64,000 nucleotides of DNA, from the NCBI RefSeq assembly GCF_020554865.1, contig NZ_JAJCIC010000001.1, forward strand, positions 124,001 through 188,000, written 5' to 3'. Positions 28,135 to 34,884 of the stretch are shown one piece after another (positions within the stretch are counted from its first letter, which is position 1; each line of letters starts with the position of its first letter). Source of the stretch: Lacrimispora sp. 210928-DFI.3.58. Lineage in GTDB: Bacteria > Bacillota > Clostridia > Lachnospirales > Lachnospiraceae. Made by a program: the position numbers and the translations under genes. The notes beneath the pieces were generated by a model. The model was not told the origin of the DNA and ran no database searches. It saw only the letters and a program-made list of their open reading frames with translations.

Positions 28135-28397
28135 CTCAAATTTTGTCTCATATAATCGTATGAAAGGATAGGCTTATCCTATGCGGCACGTTTCCCTCTC
28201 GTCTTGTGGGGAAATGCTAAAGAGCGGCACCCGATAAAAAGTACCGCTTTTTAGTCTTTCTCCACGCTTCGGGCCAAATTGGCCCGAGGATATACTATGA
28301 GAACAGAAAAACGTCCGGGCGGCATAAGGCCACACGGACGCATGAAAGATAATATAACTTTAGCGGTAATGAAATTCCATATACATAGCCGGTATAT

Positions 28398-28476
28398 CCC
28401 GGAGGTGGAACTACATTTTTTTGACAAGTGGTATCCTGTCAAAAATTGTCGCATAGAAATGAGAACCACCTCCCGG
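28398..28476. repeat. Nested inverted repeats in the broken 3' part of the DnaC-like gene
   Basis: The outer arms CCCGGAGGTGG (28398-28408) and CCACCTCCCGG (28466-28476) differ at one position. The inner arms TTTTTGACA (28418-28426) and TGTCAAAAA (28437-28445) are perfect with a 10-nt loop. The DnaC-like similarity stops just to the right of this block (minus strand 3' direction), so it may be a small insertion or a deletion scar. Confidence 0.5.
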
Positions 28477-28479
28477 CCT

Positions 28480-29100
28480 GTGGTGGCCTTGCGGCTGCGG
28501 TAGCGGCAGTCAATGACGGTGAATATCTGCTCCATTGCGTATTCGGTGTTGCGCTCCACACCTAAATCGTCAATAATCAGCAGGTCATACATTCCCAGAC
28601 TTGCGATAGAATCTGCCCCGTCCTCGGAGAACATACCTGTCAGCCGGTTCAGAATGACGGGAAAATTCGTCATAAGCACCGGAATATCCCGGTCAAGCAG
28701 CGCATTGGCGATACAACCGACAAAAAAGGCTTTCCCGGTCCCCACATTCCCGAACAGAAGAAGCCCGGTGTTCTCCCGGTATACCTCGTCCCAATGCTCC
28801 ACATAGGCGCAGGCTTTCTTCATTAGCGGGTTTTGCCCGTTATTGTTGGCAAAGGTATAATCATACAGATAGCGGTCTTGAAGCCCCTGCGCCCTCCGGC
28901 GCTTGATACTCGCCATGCGGTTTCTTTGTTCCCCGGCCTCTTTGCGCTGGCGCTCTGCCTCGGCCTGACAAGGGCAGATACAGCGGAGCATGAAATAGCC
29001 GGGTTTTCCAAAACAGGGAACGATGGTCTGGCGGTTGCCGCCGCATTTCTTACAGTGTGGATAAGCCCGTCAGCCGGGTCTATGTACTCATCCCCGGCAA
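28480..29100 (-). pseudogene. DnaC/IstB-like ATPase, frameshifted and truncated
   Basis: The N-terminal part reads GDEYIDPADGLIH in one frame. After a frameshift near 29050 it continues as CKKCGGNRQTIVPCFGKPGY, MLRCICPCQAEAERQR and DRYLYDYTF in another. Walker A is GNVGTGKAFF, with Ala where Thr/Ser is expected after the Lys, and Walker B is LLIIDDLG. After FTVIDCRYRS the family sequence (the usual sensor TTN region and C terminus) is lost. It is a helicase-loader type protein of mobile-element replication modules, almost certainly non-functional. Confidence 0.8.
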
Positions 29101-29108
29101 GGGGCAGA

Positions 29109-29653
29109 TCAGTGGTGGATTGTGGCGGCATGATTCTGATACCGTTTGCCGGTGGACGCCATGTACTCGGATAGCCGGTCAATGTGGGTCTGCCACAAGG
29201 TAGGCAGTTCGGATAATTCCTCGTCACTTTGAAAAACATTTTTGTAACGGCCATAGGCGTGTGTGCTGTCACACTCTCTACTCTCTATATTTTTATCTCT
29301 AATATCTAATCTCTGGTGGACAAATGTCCGCTTTACCGGATGAAAGCAGTTTTTGGCGCTTCAAACGCATCCGTTCTTTCTTCTTGCGCTCCCCCTCAGT
29401 AGAGGACTGCCCGTAACGCCTGTTCCACGGTTCCGATCTGGTGGCGGATAAAAGTGGCTATGGTCTGGCGTGTGGGGGGAAGATGACCGTTCAGCATAAG
29501 AACGCAGTTGCTCTTTAGCGACATAAGATACATTTTCAACAACAGGTTGGAATACAGCAGCCCGTCCTGCATAGTTTTCATAATCACCCTCTTTTCATCG
29601 GTGAAAAAGTTTTCTTTCAGCTTCAGGTAATAATATTTTCGGTTGTCTGACAT
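29109..29653 (-). pseudogene. Phage-type replisome organizer (rep) remnant
   Basis: From the ATG at 29653 (AAAGGAG in front), the N-terminal domain MSDNRKYYYLKLKENFF, then SNLLLKMYLMSLKSN and ATFIRHQIGTVEQALR is a Rep_Org_N-like domain. It ends prematurely at a TGA near 29396. Downstream, other frames resume related sequence: ERKKKERMRLKRQK, ADICPPEIR, YGRYKNVFQSDEELSELP and RLSEYMASTGKRYQNHA, ending at TGA 29109-29111. The central part is deleted and at least two frameshifts are present. It sits directly upstream of the DnaC-like pseudogene, the standard order of such replication modules. Confidence 0.75.
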
Positions 29654-29692
29654 AGGTTTGCTCCTTTGGTCTATAATGGCACGTGTACGCAT

Positions 29693-30046
29693 TTATAATT
29701 GCAGCACTCATGTACCAGACGCTGCGCCCTGCGGTACTACCGGTAATCCATGACAGAGGTTTTCTCATGCTGCCCGGTTGTCATAGCGCACATGGCAGCG
29801 GCACACGGTAGGCTGCTCTTTTGTGAAAACCGGCTCCGGCTTCTTTGCGGCTGCGGGTGTGGGCGGCATAGGCGGCACCGGGATTTGGACGGTAATCGTC
29901 AAAAGCATTGTTTGCATTTTGGCGGTGAATTTTGGGATGAATTTTGGGCTCCTTAAAAATTTGTAAATTTTATGTCTGCTGAGTTGATTTTGCATTGCAA
30001 TTCGCATATACTATAAGTGCAATGAAATGAGAAAGGGGTTGATACT
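29693..30046. other. Intergenic stretch between the rep remnant and the toxin-antitoxin operon
   Basis: No convincing gene. An 80-residue minus-strand frame (29765-30007) has a Pro-rich middle, no clear start site and no recognised family. The right end holds the promoter and operator of the toxin-antitoxin genes. Confidence 0.5.
29984..30023 (+). promoter_or_regulatory. Toxin-antitoxin promoter with overlapping operator
   Basis: TTGATT (29984-29989), 17 bp, TATACT (30007-30012). The inverted repeat ATTGCA (29994-29999) / TGCAAT (30018-30023) straddles the -10. This is where an antitoxin or antitoxin-toxin complex would bind for autorepression. Confidence 0.6.
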
Positions 30047-30322
30047 ATGGCAAGCACGACAAATTTCAGCGTCCGCATGGACAGCGACATCAAAAAACAG
30101 TGCGAAACGCTTTATGGCGAGTTGGGTATGAACCTGACGACTGCAATCAATGTGTTTCTGCGTCAGTCTTTGCGTGTCGGCGGTTTTCCCTTTGAAGTCC
30201 GGCTGGAACAGCCCAACAAAGAAACCATTGCCGCTATGCTGGAAGCAGAACGTATTGCGCGTGATCCCAGCGTGAAGCACTACTCCGATGTAGAAGAAGC
30301 ACTTCGGGAGCTGAAACGATGA
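30047..30322 (+). CDS. RelB/DinJ-family antitoxin
   Basis: A 91-residue protein with AGAAAGGGG before the ATG. The N-terminal ribbon-helix-helix segment is TTNFSVRMDSDIKKQ, followed by the conserved GMNLTTAINVFLRQSLRVGG helix pair and PFEVRLEQPN. The C-terminal charged tail should wrap the toxin. Its last 4 bp overlap the toxin start (ATGA), giving coupled translation. DinJ-type antitoxins bind YafQ and repress their own operon. Confidence 0.9.
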   Translation: MASTTNFSVRMDSDIKKQCETLYGELGMNLTTAINVFLRQSLRVGGFPFEVRLEQPNKETIAAMLEAERIARDPSVKHYSDVEEALRELKR

Positions 30323-30600
30323 ACCGTGACATTGTTTGGACGACACAGTTCAAAAAAGACTATAAGCTGGCATTGAAGCGCCACCTCAATATTGATCTGC
30401 TGGATGATATTATCCGGGCCTTATCACGGGGGGAAACGCTGCCAGAGAAGAACAAAGACCACGTGCTGTCCGGCGATTGGGTAGGACACCGGGAATGTCA
30501 TATTCAGCCGGACTGGCTGCTGGTTTACCGCATTGAGGACGATGTGCTGGTACTGACATTGGCCCGTACCGGGACGCACAGCGATTTGTTCGGAAAATGA
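30319..30600 (+). CDS. YafQ-family mRNA interferase toxin
   Basis: A 93-residue RelE-superfamily toxin. By position, its catalytic set matches E. coli YafQ: H48, H61, D65, W66, H87 and F91, in blocks KDHVLSGDW, HIQPDWLLVYRI and RTGTHSDLFGK. It should cleave translated mRNA in the ribosome. All key residues are present, so the toxin is predicted active. It is the only fully intact cargo besides the recombinase. Confidence 0.9.
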   Translation: MNRDIVWTTQFKKDYKLALKRHLNIDLLDDIIRALSRGETLPEKNKDHVLSGDWVGHRECHIQPDWLLVYRIEDDVLVLTLARTGTHSDLFGK

Positions 30601-30609
30601 AAGCACAAG

Positions 30610-30645
30610 CCGCCGTATGGAAGATTTTTCTGTACGGCGGTTTTG
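30610..30645 (+). terminator. Terminator of the toxin-antitoxin operon
   Basis: CCGCCGTA (30610-30617) pairs with TACGGCGG (30633-30640), followed by TTTT. It lies 10 bp after the toxin stop. Confidence 0.7.
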
Positions 30646-30651
30646 CTATGC

Positions 30652-31110
30652 TCATAACTCGTGATCCTCCTTTTTCTGGTTCTGGTCGGGCTGTTCCTTT
30701 GCCAGCTTCTCAGCGACCTTCCTCAAATTCTCCACGGCCTTAATTTCCTCCCACATGGCTTTCATCTGCTGGTACTGCAAATCTTTCTGCGCCGACAGCC
30801 TATCCATTTCGGCTTGCCATTTTTCGGGGTGATCGGCTCATCGTCAGCTTTCAGATTTTCCAGATAGCGGGCAGCGGCTTCACCTTGTCAATCTGGCAGC
30901 GGGTTCTTTTGTACTTTTCGTACTGCGCCTGCCATAGCTGCGTCATAATACTGCCTTTACCCTGCGGCTTGGCGGCTTCTTCCTTAGACCAGTTATACAG
31001 CCGAGTAATGCGTGCTTTAATCTCTTACGTCACACCAACACGCTTTAATTCTTTGTGGACGTACTCATAATCCGGTTGGCGGTACAGATTTTCCGTGACA
31101 TGTTTATCAG
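30652..31110 (-). pseudogene. Degenerate relaxase-like C-terminal remnant
   Basis: The minus strand reads in broken frames: LYRQPDYEYVHKELKRVGVT, a stop, EIKARITRLYNWSKEEA, AKPQGKGSIMTQLWQAQYEK, a frameshift, RYLENLKADDEPITP, another frameshift, then WQAEMDRLSAQKDLQYQQMK and RKVAEKLAKEQPDQN to TGA near 30652. The helical, charged tail resembles the ends of Firmicutes relaxases. The first block (PDYEYVHKELKRVGVT) also looks like the N-terminal part of IS21-type IstA, so two remnants may be joined here. It is certainly not a working gene. Confidence 0.5.
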
Positions 31111-31141
31111 GGTAAAACATAAGCAAGTAATTTTGTTTCTG

Positions 31142-31327
31142 TTATTGCCAACTCTTTGTGTAATTGTATTGCCATGAATGCAGTGATGATAGCCGAGATG
31201 TGACGGCCCCCATTCCAGCAATCACCGCGTCATCATATCCATTTGCGGCCCTGTTAATCAGCGCGATAGAAAGACTGGTAAGAAGCTGGAAAGTCAATGT
31301 AGGAATACCGATTTTCAAAATTTTCAC
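31142..31327 (-). pseudogene. MATE-transporter-like fragment
   Basis: A 61-residue frame whose first ~42 residues (LKIGIPTLTFQLLTSLSIAL, then AVIAGMGAVT) resemble an internal segment of MATE-family multidrug exporters. The frame breaks directly after GAVT. There is neither a start region nor a downstream membrane domain. It is a passenger fragment at the right end of the element; the assignment rests on a short stretch. Confidence 0.4.
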
Positions 31328-31445
31328 TAAAATCTGTTTTGTGGGGCAAAAGCTCTTGATGCTGAAGGTAAAGGCGCATGAAAAAGACCCAACCTTTACG
31401 GTCAGGCCTGTCCTTTTTCAAGCAAAGTAATATAATGCAGTTGTG

Positions 31446-32012
31446 CTAAGAGGCGGATATAACCCTTTCCTCATACTGAAAAACCTTTAAATTTGGGGCT
31501 TTTCCGCTTGTCCACTCATAAATCCCTCTAATGTGCTCCCATGTTACATCGTGGTTAGGTAGACCGCCTGCCCTTCCGCCCAGCACCTTCTTCCCCTTTA
31601 AGCTTTCCCACTGAAAGTCTCCCTCCAACTGCCGCCCTACCAGGAAATTCCCGGCTCGCTGGGTCAGCTGGGCGAAGCTTATGGCGTAGTCCTGGGAGCC
31701 CTCCTGATATACGTAGATGCTGGCTTCCGAGCCCATGAAGCCGATCTGGGCATCGCCGGAGATCAGGGCGGTCATTACCTTGTCGGCTCCGCCGCCGTTT
31801 ACCAGTGTGAGGTCAATCCCCTCATCCTCAAAATATCCCAGCTCGATGGCTGCATACTGGGGCGCATAGAAGATGGAATGGGCCACCTCATTGAGCACAA
31901 GGGGCTTTCGGTCCGAGCTTCCCGTCCCTCCCGGCAGGCTGCAGCCTGATAAAAGGGCAAGAGAGAACAAGGCTGCAGCCAGGGACTGCAGCAGTCTTCT
32001 GCGTTTTTTCAT
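31446..32012 (-). pseudogene. N-terminal half of an NMT1/ThiY-like ABC substrate-binding lipoprotein, interrupted by the element
   Basis: A 188-residue frame with CAGGAGGATGTT before the ATG. It has a basic signal peptide and lipobox LSGC with lipidated C24, then the periplasmic-binding fold of thiamine-precursor/sulfonate/nitrate-type proteins: NEVAHSIFYAPQYAAIELGY, TALISGDAQIGFMGSEAS and KGKKVLGGRAGG. At residue 150 (31563-31570) the host sequence stops, and 38 element-derived residues (LPNHDVTWEHIRGIYEWTSG onward) end at TAG. The missing 188 residues are fused to the recombinase at 25427. Rejoined length is about 338 residues, normal for the family. As it stands the binding protein should be non-functional. 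Confidence 0.88.
31563..31570. repeat. Right attachment core (attR) of the inserted element
   Basis: ACCGCCTG is identical to 25994-26001. On the minus strand it encodes the GG of the GGRAGG block of the interrupted binding protein. Confidence 0.75.
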
Positions 32013-32093
32013 AACATCCTCCTGAAAATGGGTTATAGTATAGTGTATTGCTGATTCGGGAGAATGTGCAGCGGGGGGACAGGGTACAAAGAA

Positions 32094-32690
32094 TTATCCT
32101 GCATTTTCTGCAGTTTCATCAAGAGGGACAGCCTGACCGGCTTTCTCCTTCTTTTTTACCTCTGCCTTTGCTACTGCTTCGTTTTCTTCGGATATCTGGC
32201 TGATGAGGATTGTAATATAGATATCTACCATGCGGAAAAAGGTTTGGATATCCTCCAGGGGACATATCTGGAGCAGGCGCATCAGGGTTCCATTGGAATC
32301 GTTCATGTCTTTCTCGTTGATCTTCTGGATCAGACGCATTCCCTTTAAAGTAGTGTAGAACAGATAAGATTTCGCATCCTCAGGATTGGATTCCCGCTGT
32401 ATGTAATTTTTATCCTCCAGTTTTCGGATGAGTTGGGAAATGGCACCCTTTGTCCGGCCGAACTGTTCACACAGAATAGCATTTGTTACTCCGGGAAAGG
32501 AGGAGATATAGACCAGAATACCGATCTCGATCAGAGATACATAATCGCCATCGCCAAAATATTTTGGCCGGGACGCATACCGGTTCAGTAAGGATGCAAG
32601 CTGTATCATACGTCCGGGACGCTGGTTGATTAGCTGTGTGGTTAAGGCCATATCATCCATATATTTCAGGTTCTGTTCTGCGATTGTCAT
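32094..32690 (-). CDS. MarR-family transcriptional regulator
   Basis: A 198-residue protein. The ATG at 32690 follows GGAGGG by 5 nt, and an upstream GTG/ATG option at 32714 is less well placed. The winged helix is clear: GVTNAILCEQFGRTKGAISQ as the helix-turn-helix, LIRKLEDKNYIQRE, and the wing DAKSYLFYTTLKG. An acidic/basic C-terminal tail of about 25 residues is extra. It diverges from the oligopeptide-transport operon at 33116 and is the most likely regulator of it. A 15-bp perfect palindrome lies in the shared region. Confidence 0.85.
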   Translation of the reverse strand: MTIAEQNLKYMDDMALTTQLINQRPGRMIQLASLLNRYASRPKYFGDGDYVSLIEIGILVYISSFPGVTNAILCEQFGRTKGAISQLIRKLEDKNYIQRESNPEDAKSYLFYTTLKGMRLIQKINEKDMNDSNGTLMRLLQICPLEDIQTFFRMVDIYITILISQISEENEAVAKAEVKKKEKAGQAVPLDETAENAG

Positions 32691-32750
32691 ATATACCCTC
32701 CTACATCCGCCCATAGCATATAAAGCTGGGGGAGTTTATCCTTTCTATAT

Positions 32751-32778
32751 ATCATAACATATTGGAAAATAAATACAA
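32751..32778 (-). promoter_or_regulatory. Candidate promoter of the MarR gene
   Basis: On the minus strand, TTGTAT (32778-32773), 16 bp, TATGAT (32756-32751), about 60 bp before the start codon. Confidence 0.5.
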
Positions 32779-32792
32779 GTCCATGAAAAGTT

Positions 32793-32807
32793 GTTTAATT
32801 ATTAAAC
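32793..32807. promoter_or_regulatory. Candidate MarR operator
   Basis: GTTTAAT-T-ATTAAAC is a perfect 15-bp palindrome of the size and AT-rich type bound by MarR proteins. It sits 14 bp upstream of the marR -35 and about 200 bp upstream of the operon promoter. Confidence 0.5.
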
Positions 32808-33001
32808 TAATTATAAAACAAAGGACGAAGAAAAACAAGAAGAAAACAAGAAATAAATCCACCAAAAATATGTTAAAAAGGCATGATTAAATAGGCAAAA
32901 ATATTGATATATCTATCAAAAAACACAAAAATTCTTTGAAAAAATCGCTACAAAAACAATTTCGAGAATATTCTGAAATTTAATGACTAAACAAAAAAAC
33001 A

Positions 33002-33030
33002 TTGACAAATCTACTGGCAGGGTATATGCT
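33002..33030 (+). promoter_or_regulatory. Promoter of the oligopeptide-transport/catabolic operon
   Basis: TTGACA (33002-33007), exactly 17 bp, TATGCT (33025-33030), with the start codon 86 bp downstream. Confidence 0.7.
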
Positions 33031-33115
33031 TTAACTATCAGAAATACCTGCTGCAGCGATATATGGGTATGTACGTGAAACTATTTTTACTAAGAAGAAA
33101 AGAGAGGACAACGTT

Positions 33116-34813
33116 ATGAAGAAGAATCTTTTGAAACGAGTCGCCGGATTAATTGTCTGTATGACAATGGCTGCATCGGTAGCAGCCTGTGGCAGTGGTT
33201 CTTCCACGAAAACAACGGAAGGGAATGCTTCCCAGGCCCCCTCACAGGCGGGCGGTGAGGCTGAGGATGCTCCGGCGCAAGAGTACAGGGACACGATTGT
33301 TCTGGCGATCGACCAGGAACCGCCTTCCCTCTGCGGATTGACGATGATGACGACTACACCATCCTTTATGACGATGATGGAGACTACTCAGATGGTGAAT
33401 GAGCTGGTGCTTGCAGAGCCAGGCAGTGAATTTGCTGAGGAAGTAAAGATGGCCCTGATCACGGATTATGAGGTCTCTGAGGATGAGCTTACATGGACGT
33501 TTACTTTAAAAGACGGCATGAAGTTCGCCAAGGGCAATCCGATCACGGCAAAAGATGTGGTAGCTACCCTTAAGGTACTGGTTCCGTTTGCAGAGGCCAA
33601 TCCTCTGGCAGTTCCAAAAGGACATTACGCACAGTTTAAGAGCGTTGACTATATTGATGACCTGCATTTTTCCATCACCACTTATGAGCCTGCGCCTTCT
33701 ATGATGCGTATCCTGTGCAGCTACAGTTCCGGTGTATGGGATGCGGAACTTTTGGAAAAATATCCGTTGGATGAGTTAGGCTGGTCCTATGAGACAATGA
33801 ACGCGTCCGGCCCTTACCAGATCAAGGAATGGAAGTCCGGCGAATATGTGCTGTTGGAAGCAAACCCCAACTACTATACGGTTTCCGTGACAGGCGAGAA
33901 TGCAAAGACGCAGTACCTGAAGGTGGTATTTATTCCTGATACCTCTGCACGTGCGGCCGCTCTGGAATCCGGAGAGGTGGATGTGGCTTACGGCTTATCT
34001 GCAGAGTCTGCACAGCTGTTAAAACAGAACCCGGATTTCGTGGTAACAGGCTCTGACAACTGCTCGATCTACAATGTCCGCTTTGGCTGCAATGACCCGA
34101 TCATGTCAAATGTAAAGGTGCGCCAGGCTCTTGTATACGCTCTTGATGTAAATGCCATTGCCCAGAATCTGTACGGTGACTTCTGGAACGAAGTAAAGGG
34201 CTTTTCAAGCCATGTGATCTGGGGCTTCCTGGATGAGGGACATATTGACCAGGATCAGGCAAAGGCCAAGGAGCTTCTTGCAGAGGCAGGCTATCCGGAT
34301 GGTTTTGAGACCAAGATCTATGCATCTACCACAGGCTATAAATATGTAGAACTGGCAGAGGCAGTATCCGCGCAGCTGGCAGAGATCGGCGTAAAGGCCG
34401 AAGTTGTCCCGGTAGAGAATTCTGTATATCAGGAGAAGATCGGCGGAAGCCGCATTGAAGACTTTGATTATCCGCTGTTCATCAAGGAGACAGGCGGCAG
34501 AACACGTGAATTCGGAAGCGTGGTGCATACCTGGTATGAGACTTCTCCGGATGGAACAAACGGAGCTCAGAACAATGGCTTCTACAGCAACGCACAGGTA
34601 GACGAATTATCCGCAAAGGCCAATGCCACCATGGACGATGAGGCGCGCCTGGATCTGTTCCATCAGATCCAGCACATCTGCTACAAGGAGGATCCGCCAC
34701 AGATCAATATTGCTGAGATGGTAGATATCCTCTGCTATTCTGCAAAGATCCAGGGACTCTGGTGCAATGCAGGAGGCGTGCTTGAGTTTGACCAGACAGT
34801 CATTACAAAATAA
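33116..34813 (+). CDS. Oligopeptide/dipeptide-type ABC substrate-binding lipoprotein
   Basis: A 565-residue extracytoplasmic binding protein (SBP family 5). The signal peptide ends in the lipobox VAAC with lipidated C25, then a Ser/Thr/Gly-rich linker. Family blocks: LTWTFTLKDGMKFAKGNPIT, NASGPYQIKEW, FIPDTSARAAALESGEVDV and VRQALVYALD. Several Met-Thr-rich residues near 75-95 are unusual. It delivers the ligand to the permeases encoded next. The specificity is not certain: this family binds peptides, nickel complexes and opines as well. Confidence 0.92.
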   Translation: MKKNLLKRVAGLIVCMTMAASVAACGSGSSTKTTEGNASQAPSQAGGEAEDAPAQEYRDTIVLAIDQEPPSLCGLTMMTTTPSFMTMMETTQMVNELVLAEPGSEFAEEVKMALITDYEVSEDELTWTFTLKDGMKFAKGNPITAKDVVATLKVLVPFAEANPLAVPKGHYAQFKSVDYIDDLHFSITTYEPAPSMMRILCSYSSGVWDAELLEKYPLDELGWSYETMNASGPYQIKEWKSGEYVLLEANPNYYTVSVTGENAKTQYLKVVFIPDTSARAAALESGEVDVAYGLSAESAQLLKQNPDFVVTGSDNCSIYNVRFGCNDPIMSNVKVRQALVYALDVNAIAQNLYGDFWNEVKGFSSHVIWGFLDEGHIDQDQAKAKELLAEAGYPDGFETKIYASTTGYKYVELAEAVSAQLAEIGVKAEVVPVENSVYQEKIGGSRIEDFDYPLFIKETGGRTREFGSVVHTWYETSPDGTNGAQNNGFYSNAQVDELSAKANATMDDEARLDLFHQIQHICYKEDPPQINIAEMVDILCYSAKIQGLWCNAGGVLEFDQTVITK

Positions 34814-34820
34814 CAATCCT

Positions 34821-34854
34821 TATGGCCGGGACAATATCCATGTTCCCGGCCATA
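34821..34854 (+). other. Strong intercistronic hairpin without U-tract
   Basis: TATGGCCGGGA (34821-34831) pairs with TCCCGGCCATA (34844-34854), with further CA/TG pairing. It lies directly after the binding-protein stop and before the permease gene. No T-run follows, so it more likely protects the upstream mRNA or attenuates partially than terminates. Confidence 0.6.
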
Positions 34855-34884
34855 TTAGAACCAGGAAGGAGGCAAACCTTACTT

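Larger units (their letters stand above)
25994..31570. mobile_element. 5.6-kb serine-recombinase element inserted in a substrate-binding protein gene
   Basis: The element is bounded by the 8-bp direct repeat ACCGCCTG. Joining the outer flanks at this repeat restores one continuous reading frame, with codons for GRAGG followed by MPQMVFEYILKK, which is a normal substrate-binding protein sequence. Cargo from left to right: a large serine recombinase (-), a small upstream frame (-), a DnaC-like pseudogene (-), a replisome-organizer pseudogene (-), a DinJ/YafQ-type toxin-antitoxin pair (+), and relaxase-like and MATE-like fragments (-). The base composition looks lower in GC than the flanks. No intact conjugation genes are present, so the element is small and degenerate but possibly still excisable. 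Confidence 0.85.
32691..33115. other. 425-bp AT-rich divergent control region
   Basis: No gene. It holds the marR promoter (- strand), a perfect 15-bp palindrome and the promoter of the transporter operon. It is strikingly AT-rich compared with the flanking coding sequence, with many A-tracts between 32800 and 33000. Confidence 0.7.

Noticed and set aside
28279..28503. Plus-strand 74-codon frame in the mobile element as a gene
   Set aside because: It lies across the nested inverted repeats, has no ribosome binding site and matches no family I recognise. It was mentioned only in connection with the repeat block.
31378..31421. AAAAAGAC/CCTTTTTC inverted segment near the right end of the element as a terminal inverted repeat
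   Set aside because: The pairing is imperfect, it is 140 bp inside the att core, and serine-recombinase elements do not need terminal inverted repeats. It could be a weak terminator.
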